Below, in pieces: positions 27,171-35,720 of a stretch of DNA of 35,964 nt; position 1 is the first letter of the stretch, and every line of letters starts with the position of its first letter. The stretch lies in assembly GCF_020144665.1 (NCBI RefSeq), contig NZ_JAAHBQ010000095.1:1-35964 (forward strand). Reading direction: 5' to 3'. Origin of the DNA: Oscillatoria salina IIICB1 (lineage in GTDB: Bacteria; Cyanobacteriota; Cyanobacteriia; Cyanobacteriales; SIO1D9). The notes under the pieces are model-generated. The model was not told the origin of the DNA. It ran no database searches and saw nothing but the letters and a program-made list of their open reading frames with translations. The translations under genes and the position numbers were made by a program.

Positions 27171-27201
27171 ATCTGTGTTTATCTGTGTTCATCTGTGGTT
27201 A
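27171..27201 (-). repeat. Dispersed repeat, inverted copy before phnC
   Basis: The reverse complement begins TAACCACAGATGAACACAGA. It is inverted relative to 26982-27013 and ends 3 bp before the phnC ATG. Translating it as an N-terminal extension of PhnC (from GTG at 27175) gives a repeat-derived peptide, which is why the ATG at 27205 was chosen. Confidence 0.88.
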
Positions 27202-27204
27202 AAA

Positions 27205-27951
27205 ATGAATGATTCTCAGGCAATTTTTGAATTAAAAAAAGTTACACATTATTTTGATAACTTTCCGGCATTAACTGAAATTAACCTCAAAATTTATCCA
27301 GGAGAAAAAGTAGCTTTAATTGGTTCTAGTGGCGCTGGTAAAAGCACTTTATTGCGGTTACTTAATGGGATAGAAAGACCGACAGAAGGCGAAGTTTGGG
27401 CGTTGGGACGAAATTTGTCTAACTTGTCAGCGAAGCGTTTGCGCCAAATACAAAGGCAAATTGGGACAATTTATCAACAGTTTCATTTAGTAGATAATTT
27501 GCGCGTTATTCATAATGTTAATGCGGGACATTTGGGACATTGGTCATTTGCTAAAGCTGCGATTTCTTTAATCTTTCCTTTAGAAGTAGAAACTGCTGCG
27601 AAAGCATTAACAAAAGTAGGTATTCCGGAAAAGTTATATGTGAGAACAGATCGACTTTCTGGGGGACAACAACAAAGAGTAGCTATAGCGAGAGTTTTAG
27701 TCCAAAATCCAGTAGTAATTTTAGCCGACGAACCCATATCTAGTTTAGACCCCGAACGTAGTCGAGAAATTATGGATTTGCTGAAAGAAATGTGTGAAAC
27801 AGAAGGGAAAACATTAGTTATCAGTTTACACTCAATTGAATTTGCGAGAAGTCACTGCGATCGCCTAATTGGTCTGCGCCAAGGTAAAATAGTTTTTGAC
27901 GCACCTACAGATGTAGTATTTGAAAGTGCGATCGCCGATCTTTACCGTTGA
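27205..27951 (+). CDS. phnC: PhnC-like ATP-binding subunit of the importer
   Basis: 248 residues, the normal length for PhnC. All ABC motifs are intact: Walker A GSSGAGKST (40-48), Q-loop Gln91, signature LSGGQQQ (151-157), Walker B VVILADE (170-176), D-loop SSLD (179-182) and switch His209. It powers uptake from the cytoplasmic face with PhnE. The start is ATG at 27205; upstream codons are repeat DNA, and no clear Shine-Dalgarno is visible because the repeat occupies that place. It ends 7 bp before the converging stop of the PhyH-family gene. Confidence 0.92.
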   Translation: MNDSQAIFELKKVTHYFDNFPALTEINLKIYPGEKVALIGSSGAGKSTLLRLLNGIERPTEGEVWALGRNLSNLSAKRLRQIQRQIGTIYQQFHLVDNLRVIHNVNAGHLGHWSFAKAAISLIFPLEVETAAKALTKVGIPEKLYVRTDRLSGGQQQRVAIARVLVQNPVVILADEPISSLDPERSREIMDLLKEMCETEGKTLVISLHSIEFARSHCDRLIGLRQGKIVFDAPTDVVFESAIADLYR

Positions 27952-27958
27952 TAATTAC

Positions 27959-28768
27959 TCAGGACAATTTCTCCCAAAATTGTTGATAAGTAGAAATAAA
28001 ATGATTGTAAAAAATTCGAGCATCTTGGCTTAAATTTTTCAAGATAGATGAGTCATTAAAACACAAAGGTGGTGGCGGAGAGTAATGACAAATTCCCTTC
28101 CAAGAATAGATAATATCGAGAGTTCGACGGGGTTGATTATGCTGATATGTGCCGCGATGAATTCCCCAAGCATGAAACAAACAAGCGTCGCCCATTTGTA
28201 GTTCAATTTTCTTTTTCCCTGGCATTTCTGCTTGAGTTGGATTATCGCCTTTTCTAATTGCCAACTCAGCATTTGTATCCCATCTTTTTTGAGAACCGGG
28301 AACGTATTCTAAGCAATTATCGGGTTCAAAAGCTACCCGAAAATGAACGCCAGTAAATTCGTGCATTCGCTGTTTTTCCAGCTCAATTTCCGGGGCTAAA
28401 AATTGCGTGTCGCGATGCCAAATTCCTTGCCAAGAAGTGTAGCGAGGTTGATAAAAATATTGTGTATTGTGGAATAAAGGCATTTCTCCAGCAATTTCAG
28501 AGAGAAGAGAAATAATCCGAGGATGGGCAATAAATTCTAATAAAATTAACAGAGAAGATAAATCGTTGGTAAAATATTTACGATCGCTAAGATAAGCGAT
28601 GTTGGTAACATCTCGATATCCGCCGTTATTTTCTCTTTCTTGAATAACTTGGGCTAAAACGCGATCGCAGATTTCTCTGAGTTGGGTAATTTCCTCGCGA
28701 TCGCAAAACTCGGATAAAATTACATAACCCTTTTCTTCCCACTGCTGTTTCACTGCTGTTAGCTGCAT
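27959..28768 (-). CDS. PhyH-family Fe(II)/2-oxoglutarate dioxygenase
   Basis: 269 residues from the ATG at 28768, which has GAGG 6 nt upstream; a longer frame would begin at TTG 28810 and run into phnE. The facial triad is visible: His118 and Asp120 in WHRDTQF, and His204 in GIHRGTY. Arg214/Arg215 (QPRRTL) would bind 2-oxoglutarate. The family includes phytanoyl-CoA hydroxylase, the phosphonate hydroxylase PhnY and the hypophosphite dioxygenase HtxA, so a role in processing the imported phosphorus compound is attractive but unproven. It lies on the opposite strand between phnC and phnE, with only 21 bp to the phnE start and 7 bp to the phnC stop. Confidence 0.87.
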   Translation of the reverse strand: MQLTAVKQQWEEKGYVILSEFCDREEITQLREICDRVLAQVIQERENNGGYRDVTNIAYLSDRKYFTNDLSSLLILLEFIAHPRIISLLSEIAGEMPLFHNTQYFYQPRYTSWQGIWHRDTQFLAPEIELEKQRMHEFTGVHFRVAFEPDNCLEYVPGSQKRWDTNAELAIRKGDNPTQAEMPGKKKIELQMGDACLFHAWGIHRGTYQHNQPRRTLDIIYSWKGICHYSPPPPLCFNDSSILKNLSQDARIFYNHFISTYQQFWEKLS

Positions 28769-28789
28769 AATATCCTCAGACGACGCACT

Positions 28790-30508
28790 ATGATAATCTC
28801 GAAGAGACAATTGTTAGCAGGTTATCGTTTCCTAAATTATCACACAGTTTGGGGAAGTTTATTTCTGGTGGCGATCGCGTTTTCTTTCTACGCAACTGGT
28901 ATCTTTAAGCAAAATATCTTCAACCCCAACGGAATTCCTCAATTATCTCAGTTTTTCCAAGCTGCTTTCCATCCAGATTTATCTCCACAAATTCTCACGG
29001 TAACTTACGATGCAGCAATTATCACTTTTGCTTATGCAGTTTGCGGCACATTTTGCAGCATTTTCTTGGGAATAATCGGCGGTTTACTAGCTTCAGAAAT
29101 CTGGTGGTTAACGATCTTACCCCGAAACCAATTCACCCAGCCAACCTGGTTAATTGTCAGAGGTTTCCTAGCCATACCAAGGGCAATTCACGAACTAATT
29201 TGGGGCTTATTTTTGGTTAACATTTGGGGATTAGATCCCTTAGTCGGGATTGCCGCGATCGCGATTCCTTTTGGTGCTACAGTAGCGAAAGTATTCTCGG
29301 AAATTCTCGACGAAACACCCAGACAACCCTTACAAATTTTACTCAATAGTGGTGTAACTCCCTTAACCGCCTTTATCTATACTCTCATTCCCCAAGCCTT
29401 CCTAAATTTAGTTTCCTACACATTCTATCGCTTTGAATGTTCTTTGCGATCGGCAGCAGTTTTAGGCATAATTGGTGCAGGAGGTTTAGGCTACCAAATC
29501 TTTCTCAGCTTACAATCTCTCCGCTACGAACAACTGTGGACATTTTTCTACACCTTATTCATTTTAAACGGAATTGTCGACCTAACTAGCGCCTTACTCC
29601 GTCGTCATCTCGGATGCAAAAGTCGTCTCGATATCCACACCAATAAATCCAGCCCCCAACCAACCAATCATCCGCGTTTATCTGCGTTTATCCGTGGTTA
29701 CAAAAAAATCCCTTTCATCGTAACTCTAACCCTTACTTTTCTAATCCCCTTTTCCTTTTGGTATATTAATGCTGACTTTAGCAAAATTTGGGCAGCAAAA
29801 ACCAGATATTTGCTAAGAGATATCCTGGCTGATTCATTTCCGCCATCAATACCAGAAATACAACAATTATGGCTACTTTCAGGACAAACATTAGCCATGT
29901 CAATTTTAGCGATCGCGCTTGCTGCTATTGGTGGTATGCTACTCTCATTCCCCGCCGCAACTAATTTTTTCCTTCCCGGCGGTTTACTCAATCCCAATCC
30001 TCAACTCAACCTTAGCAGCATTTGGGCTTGGCTAACTCTACTCCTCACCAGAGCTATTTTACTTTTTTGTCGCGCCATTCCCGCACCGATCGTTGCATTA
30101 GTCGTCGTCTTCGTTATTTTTCCCGGAATTTTACCCGGCGCGATCGCCCTCGGCTTGCATAATTTAGGCATTCTCGGTCGTTTAAAAGCAGAAAACCTCG
30201 AAAACCTCGACCAACGCCCAATACTTGCCTTAAAAGCTCAAGGAACCCCCGCAGCGTCGTTATTTCTTTATGGGGTGCTACCCTTATCATTACCTCGTTT
30301 TCTCGCTTACGATCTGTATCGTTGGGAAGTATGTCTGCGAGAAACTGTTATCGTTGGTTTAGTCGGTGCTGGTGGTTTAGGAAGGTTACTCACCGAACAA
30401 CTCAGTAGTTTTGATTATCAAAAAGTAGTAGTAACTTTGGGTTGTTTTGTCTGGTTAACTTTTGTGGTAGATTGGCTGAGTGGGCTAGCTAGACGAGGGC
30501 TGCGCTGA
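28790..30508 (+). CDS. phnE: Fused double PhnE-like permease
   Basis: 572 residues, about twice a single PhnE. Two homologous permease halves (~1-285 and ~310-572) each carry several membrane segments and an EAA-type loop (LQILLNSGVTPLTAFIYTLI; ILALKAQGTPAASLFLYGVL) followed by GIIGAGGLGYQ or GLVGAGGLGRL. One chain can therefore form the whole channel, working with PhnC and PhnD. The linker between the halves (about residues 293-304) is encoded by a dispersed repeat (29670-29701). No clear Shine-Dalgarno precedes the ATG at 28790, and the dioxygenase gene diverges just 21 bp away, so transcription must begin inside that gene or read through from phnC. A broken copy lies at 35721-35964. Confidence 0.92.
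   Translation: MIISKRQLLAGYRFLNYHTVWGSLFLVAIAFSFYATGIFKQNIFNPNGIPQLSQFFQAAFHPDLSPQILTVTYDAAIITFAYAVCGTFCSIFLGIIGGLLASEIWWLTILPRNQFTQPTWLIVRGFLAIPRAIHELIWGLFLVNIWGLDPLVGIAAIAIPFGATVAKVFSEILDETPRQPLQILLNSGVTPLTAFIYTLIPQAFLNLVSYTFYRFECSLRSAAVLGIIGAGGLGYQIFLSLQSLRYEQLWTFFYTLFILNGIVDLTSALLRRHLGCKSRLDIHTNKSSPQPTNHPRLSAFIRGYKKIPFIVTLTLTFLIPFSFWYINADFSKIWAAKTRYLLRDILADSFPPSIPEIQQLWLLSGQTLAMSILAIALAAIGGMLLSFPAATNFFLPGGLLNPNPQLNLSSIWAWLTLLLTRAILLFCRAIPAPIVALVVVFVIFPGILPGAIALGLHNLGILGRLKAENLENLDQRPILALKAQGTPAASLFLYGVLPLSLPRFLAYDLYRWEVCLRETVIVGLVGAGGLGRLLTEQLSSFDYQKVVVTLGCFVWLTFVVDWLSGLARRGLR
29670..29701 (-). repeat. Dispersed repeat inside phnE
   Basis: The reverse complement begins GTAACCACGGATAAACGCAG. 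It is the same element as at 26982 and 27171, here read in frame as HPRLSAFIRGY in the linker between the two permease halves. Confidence 0.88.
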
Positions 30509-30630
30509 TAACTCTTTTCGGTGTTGCTGAATTGAAGACCTTGGTCTATTTTACTGTTATCCGTATTCTCTACGCTATTCGCTTCTTCCGCAAGTTCGAT
30601 CTTGTTTTTGTCCCGGTTTGAGGTAAGATT

Positions 30631-30648
30631 CTTTCTTAAGCAAGAAAG
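30631..30648. other. Hairpin between convergent phnE and TPR-CHAT genes
   Basis: CTTTCTT (30631-30637) and AAGAAAG (30642-30648) pair perfectly over the loop AAGC. It lies in the 186-bp gap between the two converging genes and could help terminate either, but the T-tract is weak. Nothing else is recognisable in the gap. Confidence 0.4.
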
Positions 30649-30694
30649 CGATCTCGCCGCTCTCTACCGTTCAAAATTACTCCCAGAGGCTATC

Positions 30695-33600
30695 CTATTG
30701 CCACTCACCTTGAATTGTAAACGCCGCCCAGTAATAAGGAGCCTGCCAATTTTGGGATTTTAACATCTCTAATTGTGCCTCCCGCAACGCCTGCACCGGA
30801 GTCAGATTTTCCGACAACATCTTCTGATAAAATAAGCCCATCAATTCCGATGTCGCCACATCATTAACACTCCACAAACTAACAACTACTCGCTTTGCCC
30901 CAGCATACATAAAGCCTCTTGTCAACCCCACTAAACCTTCTCCTTGCACTTCTTCACCGAGTCCAGTTTGACAAGCACTTAAAACAACTAATTCGGCAGG
31001 TAAATTGAGGTTAAAAATGTCATGAAGGCGTAAAAAGCCGTTTTCCGGTTCGCCATTTTCATCAAACAAAGACAAGACAATTCCCGATAATTCGGGATTA
31101 ACTAAATTAATTAAACCGTGAGTAGCAAAATGAACAATTTGATATTCAGCTAACTCTGGGCTGGTAGTTAGTTCGCGAGATGCAGCAAAATCTAAAGCCG
31201 AGGAACGTTGATTTTCCGGGACAAGGGCGAGAATAGTTTCCGCTTCTTTGCGAGTAAATTCTAAGCGAGTGAAATTGTCACCAAAATCGAGAAACGAGCG
31301 AGTTAAGGCAGCATAATTAAGGTTAGTATCGCTTGGTTGTTCGGGAGAACCACTCAAACGTGAGTCCTCTTCATTAAAAATGGGGTCAGCAATTACCGCA
31401 AGGGTTTTTGGGGCAAATGAGCGATTTTGCAGTTGTTGACGGTTAATGGCGATGGTGGAAGCGGAAGGTAAGGTGACAATTTCATTTTGGACTAATAGAG
31501 GCGTGTAACCTAACCCCCCCAGCCCCCCTTCCCTCGCAGGGAAGGGGGGAGAAGAACTCCCCTCTCCTACCAGGAGAGGGGTTGGGGAAGAGGTTACAGG
31601 TAAGGCTGCGAAAGGAATTGATTGTAATGCACCATCACCGACGATGAGTAAGCGTTTGTTACTCAGTTGAGCAGCTACGGGTGCTAAAATCATTTGGCTC
31701 AATTTCACCGCAGTTTCAGACTCAGGAATGTCGGGTGATTCGAGTTGGGTGTAAAATTCTTTGGCTGCGGCTTCGATATCAGTTTGGGGAGGTAATTCAT
31801 AGCTGGTGATGCTGTCTTTCGTGACTGCCCAGAGATAGCTACGTTCTTTACCAAGGGAGTATTGTAAGAGTAAAGTATCGTCATCGAGTACCTGTTGTTG
31901 AATTTCTTTGAGAGTGAGAGGTTCGGGATATTTCAAATCAGCGTAGCGAGGACTGGTGACGCGAATTTGGGCTTCGAGTTGGTCGAGTTGACTTAAGAGA
32001 GATTCAGATTTGGCGTTAATTTCGTCAATTTCGGTTTGGGTGTATTGAGAGTTGAGAAGTTGATGTTTGCGATGTTCGAGGGCGTTGATTTGTTGCAGTA
32101 AATTCTCTTCTTGGGCTAAGAGTTGGGGGTCAACACCAGAACGAATATTGGTATTGGCTTCAGTGAGGAGTTCTAAAAGACTGCGGGCGCGGGCGCGTTC
32201 GCTGATGTGTAAGGCTTGTGCGTCGTAGCCTTGGTTGGGGTTTTGTTGATGCAGTTCCATCAACAGGTCGATGTAGAACTTATAGTAATCTTGGACAGTG
32301 GCGAAATAAGATTGGCGGAGTTCCTGGGAACCGATTTTGCTGCGGAGGTCTTCGATAATGTTAATTGCTGCTTCAATTTGGGTGAGGGCGGTATTCAAAT
32401 TGCCTCTGTCGCGTTCTGAGCTAGCAACATTGGAAAGAGTAGTCGCTTCGCCGCCTCTATCCCCCACCGCCCGTGTTAGGGGTAAAGCCTGGTTGTAGTA
32501 ATTTAATGCCTGTTGTTTTTCTCCAATAGAGTCGTAGACTAAGCCAAGATTGTTGAGAGTAGCCGCTTCGCCGCCTCTATTCTCCACCGCCCGGAATACG
32601 GGTAAGGCTTGGTTGAAGTAGTCTAATGCCTGTTGTTTTTCTCCCAGAGAGTTGTAGATATAGCCAAGATTGTTGAGAGTAGTAGCTTCGCCGCCCCTAT
32701 CCCCCACCGCCCGGTATAGGGGTAAAGCCTGGTTGTAGTAATCTAATGCCTGTTGTTTTTCTCCAAGAGAGTCGTAAACACTGCCAAGATTGTTGAGAGT
32801 AGTCGCTTCGCCGCCTCTATCCCCCACTGCCCGAAATAGGGGTAATACTTGGTTGAAGTAGTCTAATGCTTGCTGAAATTCTCCGAGGGAGTTGTAGATA
32901 GCGCCAAGATTGTTGAGAACAGCAGCTTGGCTACTTATATCCCCCACCGCCCGTAATAGGGGTAAAGCTTGGTTGTAGTAATCTAATGCCTGTTGAAATT
33001 CTCCCAGGGAGTCGTAGACTAAGCCTATATTGTTGAGAGTAGTCGCTTCGCCGCCTCTATCCTCCACCGCCCGGTATAGGGGTAATACTTGGTTGAAGTA
33101 GTCCAATGCCTGCTGTTTTTCTCCGAGAGAGTTGTAGACACTGCCAATACCAGTGAGAGTAGTCGCTTCGCCGCCTCTATCCCCCACCGCCCGTCTTAGG
33201 GGTAAAGCTTGGTTGTAGTAATCTAATGCCTGTTGTTTTTCTCCGAGGTCGTCGTAGACACTGCCAATACCAGTGAGAGTAGTCGCTTCGCCGCCTCTAT
33301 CCCCCACTGCCCGTCTTAGGGATAAAGCTTGGTTGTAGTAATCTAATGCCTGTTGTTTTTCTCCGAGGGAGTTGTAGATATAGCCAAGATTGTTGAGAGT
33401 ACCAGCTTCCATCCTCCTATTCCCCACCGCGCGCAATAGGGGTAAAGCTTGGTTGAAGTAGTCTAATGCCTGTTGTTTTTCTCCGAGAGAGTTGTAGACT
33501 AAGCCTATATTGTTGAGAGTAGTCGCTTCGCCACGTCTATATTCCACTGCCCGAAATAGGGGTAAAGCTTGGTTGTAGTAGTCTAATGCCTGCTGTTTTT

Positions 33601-34063
33601 CTCCGAGAGAGTTGTAGACTAAGCCCAGATTGTTGAGAGTAGCCGCTTCGCCGCCTCTATATTCCACTGCCCGAAATAGGGGTAAAGCTTGGTTGTAGTA
33701 GTCTAATGCTTGCTGTTTCTGTCCCAATGAATCATAAGTGCGACCTAAGACTAAGAGGGCGGTGGCTTCCCATGTCTCATCTTCCACTGCACGATACAAT
33801 TGCAGTGCTTGTTCAAATTTAGAAATTGCTTCTGTTAGGGATTCTGCTGTACCTTGTCGAAATAGTTGCATTCCCTCTTGATATGCCCTTTCTGCCGCTT
33901 GAGTTGGATTTTGTGACTGTTGCGCGAGAAATTCTGGAAAAATCGGCGAAAATTGACCGGGTGTGGCGGCAAAGGACTCGGATAATAATACTATTCCCAA
34001 GATTCCTGGTAGGGAGATGAGTGGGAATGAGAATAACCAATTTCGCTGCTGACGTTGACTCAT
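30695..34063 (-). CDS. Exported TPR-CHAT protein (caspase-fold peptidase)
   Basis: 1,122 residues. The N-terminus ([20 protein letters not shown] ... SFAA) looks like a signal peptide. Residues ~60-540 are about 12 tetratricopeptide repeats; 11 are 40-residue units such as [16 protein letters not shown] with near-identical DNA. A helical linker follows (~570-720), then the CHAT domain to the end. The putative dyad is intact: His982 in HFATHGL and Cys1031 in LSACQTG. CHAT is a caspase-like peptidase domain; TPR-CHAT proteins act as regulated proteases in some CRISPR and defence settings, but the targets of the cyanobacterial exported type are unknown. Residues ~822-851 are encoded by palindromic repeat DNA inserted in frame. 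It follows the caspase-like gene by 36 bp; AGGTG precedes the ATG by 9 nt. Confidence 0.92.
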   Translation of the reverse strand: MSQRQQRNWLFSFPLISLPGILGIVLLSESFAATPGQFSPIFPEFLAQQSQNPTQAAERAYQEGMQLFRQGTAESLTEAISKFEQALQLYRAVEDETWEATALLVLGRTYDSLGQKQQALDYYNQALPLFRAVEYRGGEAATLNNLGLVYNSLGEKQQALDYYNQALPLFRAVEYRRGEATTLNNIGLVYNSLGEKQQALDYFNQALPLLRAVGNRRMEAGTLNNLGYIYNSLGEKQQALDYYNQALSLRRAVGDRGGEATTLTGIGSVYDDLGEKQQALDYYNQALPLRRAVGDRGGEATTLTGIGSVYNSLGEKQQALDYFNQVLPLYRAVEDRGGEATTLNNIGLVYDSLGEFQQALDYYNQALPLLRAVGDISSQAAVLNNLGAIYNSLGEFQQALDYFNQVLPLFRAVGDRGGEATTLNNLGSVYDSLGEKQQALDYYNQALPLYRAVGDRGGEATTLNNLGYIYNSLGEKQQALDYFNQALPVFRAVENRGGEAATLNNLGLVYDSIGEKQQALNYYNQALPLTRAVGDRGGEATTLSNVASSERDRGNLNTALTQIEAAINIIEDLRSKIGSQELRQSYFATVQDYYKFYIDLLMELHQQNPNQGYDAQALHISERARARSLLELLTEANTNIRSGVDPQLLAQEENLLQQINALEHRKHQLLNSQYTQTEIDEINAKSESLLSQLDQLEAQIRVTSPRYADLKYPEPLTLKEIQQQVLDDDTLLLQYSLGKERSYLWAVTKDSITSYELPPQTDIEAAAKEFYTQLESPDIPESETAVKLSQMILAPVAAQLSNKRLLIVGDGALQSIPFAALPVTSSPTPLLVGEGSSSPPFPAREGGLGGLGYTPLLVQNEIVTLPSASTIAINRQQLQNRSFAPKTLAVIADPIFNEEDSRLSGSPEQPSDTNLNYAALTRSFLDFGDNFTRLEFTRKEAETILALVPENQRSSALDFAASRELTTSPELAEYQIVHFATHGLINLVNPELSGIVLSLFDENGEPENGFLRLHDIFNLNLPAELVVLSACQTGLGEEVQGEGLVGLTRGFMYAGAKRVVVSLWSVNDVATSELMGLFYQKMLSENLTPVQALREAQLEMLKSQNWQAPYYWAAFTIQGEWQ
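31511..31591. repeat. G/C-rich double palindrome inserted in the CHAT coding region
   Basis: CCCCCCTTCCCT (31523-31534) and its complement (31538-31549) form a 12-bp stem with loop CGC. CCCCTCTCCT (31559-31568) and its complement (31572-31581) form a 10-bp stem with loop ACC. The composition is unlike the gene around it. It is read in frame as a Pro/Gly/Ser-rich segment containing PTPLLVGEG and [14 protein letters not shown]. This type of motif recurs in cyanobacterial genomes. Confidence 0.85.
32420..33730 (-). repeat. 120-bp tandem repeats encoding TPR units
   Basis: Eleven units with an exact 120-bp period. Identity is high even at silent positions, for example TTGTTGAGAGTAGTCGCTTC (plus-strand reading) recurring in many units. 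Such conservation points to recent expansion or continuing gene conversion. Confidence 0.93.
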
Positions 34064-34099
34064 AATAATCGCACCTGGTTTAAATTAACTCAACTTTTC

Positions 34100-35302
34100 T
34101 CAATTACTCGCTTGACGTAAAAGCATTCCGGGGCTGACGACTCCTTCAGCATAACCTTGTCCCAAAATGCCGTCGCGCGATCGCACTACGACTTTTCCGC
34201 TACCATTAATTTGAGTGAAAATTGTCTCGCTACCAACTTCATCGAGGTTTGCACCTCCTAACCACAAACTAACGTTATTCCCACTCACTTCGGTAATAAC
34301 TGCATCGGCTGTAGCTGTTTCCGGGTTGAGAAAATAAGCAGGTTGAGTTTGATAATTAGTTCCCGGTTTGACTTCGTAACCAGGGGTTTGCTTTAATCGT
34401 CGGGGAATTTCTGGGACAATTTTAGCGATCGCCTCTGCGACTGTGCTATCCTGCTGCCAAAGATAATTAGTCAACAAATAACTAAAAATTCCGGCGCGAA
34501 AACCATTAACATTCACTTCTCTGGCTAATTGTCTCGGATTTGTCGCCGCTAAAACTACACCTTTAGCCACACCTGTACGATAACCGCGCACAAACTCTTC
34601 TGGCGACATTTGTAAGCGAGATAACCATTGCTCCTGATAAGCCTTTTCTAAGGGAGAGACTAGCACATTTTTGCCACCAGCACGCGCCCTTACTTGAGCA
34701 TCTCTGGTTGCACCGCCGGAAAAACAACTATCCAAAACCACCGTAACATTTTCCGTCGGCAATGCAGACATCAGCAAATACAAAGTATGTCCCATGATGT
34801 CATTAACTGCGCCTTCAGCATCAGGATAACCCGGAGGAAGGGTACTATCGGAAGGGACAAAAGTACCATTCAGTTGTTCATTTTCGTTAGCAGCTTCGCG
34901 AATAATTGGATTAGGATCGAAAATCCGCGAACCATGTCCCGAATAGTGATAAACTACCACATCTCCAGGCTTTGTCTGCTTAATCAAATATTCTTCAAAC
35001 GCCCCCAAAATCCCTTCGCGACTGGCTTTGTCATCGGCTAAAACGTAGATATCCTGGGGGTTAAAGCCAAAACGATGAATAAGTAACTGACGCTGCAATT
35101 CCACATCGTTGAGACATCCCGACAAAGGCTGCGAGGAATATTGATTAATTCCTACAAGTAAAGCTACTTTGCGCGATGTCGTTTGCGCCAATACTTTACC
35201 ATAACGGTGTGCTTGTTGTTGGAGTAAGAGATGGTTGACACCAATGCTTCCTAAAGCTGTAGCTGCAAATTGAAGGAAATTACGCCGTGAGAAACGAGAC
35301 AT
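34100..35302 (-). CDS. Tat-exported caspase-like peptidase (metacaspase/orthocaspase type)
   Basis: 400 residues. The N-terminus SRRNFLQF followed by a hydrophobic stretch is a twin-arginine signal, so the protein is exported folded; cleavage would fall near VLAQ (residue 40). Residues ~44-330 are a peptidase C14 caspase domain starting KVALLVGINQY. The catalytic dyad is intact: His123 in YHYSGHGSR and Cys193 in LDSCFSGG. Bacterial relatives cleave after Arg or Lys and depend on calcium. The last ~70 residues form a small beta-rich domain (VITEVSGNNVSLWLGGANL). No strong Shine-Dalgarno precedes the ATG at 35302. TPR-CHAT follows 36 bp downstream, giving an apparent two-protease operon. Confidence 0.92.
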   Translation of the reverse strand: MSRFSRRNFLQFAATALGSIGVNHLLLQQQAHRYGKVLAQTTSRKVALLVGINQYSSQPLSGCLNDVELQRQLLIHRFGFNPQDIYVLADDKASREGILGAFEEYLIKQTKPGDVVVYHYSGHGSRIFDPNPIIREAANENEQLNGTFVPSDSTLPPGYPDAEGAVNDIMGHTLYLLMSALPTENVTVVLDSCFSGGATRDAQVRARAGGKNVLVSPLEKAYQEQWLSRLQMSPEEFVRGYRTGVAKGVVLAATNPRQLAREVNVNGFRAGIFSYLLTNYLWQQDSTVAEAIAKIVPEIPRRLKQTPGYEVKPGTNYQTQPAYFLNPETATADAVITEVSGNNVSLWLGGANLDEVGSETIFTQINGSGKVVVRSRDGILGQGYAEGVVSPGMLLRQASN

Positions 35303-35720
35303 TTTTGTTTAGAGATATTAAGGATATAAGTTGATTTCGTCTTATTTATAACCGATTTTGATTTGGTTGGAAGTTAAGTATTTTCGGTTTGGGTGAGAAC
35401 TTTTAGCGGACAGGATGCCCGGACTACAGAAAAAAGTTACAATTTGTCTTGGCGATGGGGTAAAGGAGAATTTGCTTTGGCTACGCTACAGAAAATTGTG
35501 TAGAGACGTTGCATGCAACGTCTCTACAATAAAATATTAATGGTACAATTTCTTTTTAATTTAATCTTACGTCATCCTTCTCTAGATCCTTCGCTTCGCT
35601 CACCGATGACATTTTTCCACACGATCGTCTTTTAAGTATACTATCTCTGGACGCAACTTGTTATAAAAGGCGATCGCCACTTCACGAACCGCAAAAAGGA
35701 TCGCGACGAAATCAATTACA
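35303..35720. other. Gene-poor stretch between the caspase-like gene and the phnE fragment
   Basis: No complete gene. It holds the perfect palindrome at 35499-35528 and, probably, the minus-strand promoter of the caspase/CHAT unit. A minus-strand frame of about 48 codons (35745 to about 35610, reading IDFVAILFAVREVAIAFYNK) lacks an ATG and may be a remnant; I do not recognise it. Confidence 0.5.
35499..35528. repeat. Perfect 30-bp palindrome, dispersed repeat
   Basis: TGTAGAGACGTTGCA is followed at once by its exact reverse complement. The arm AGAGACGTTG is shared with the imperfect palindrome at 21083-21106. It resembles small palindromic repeats scattered in cyanobacterial genomes. Confidence 0.85.
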
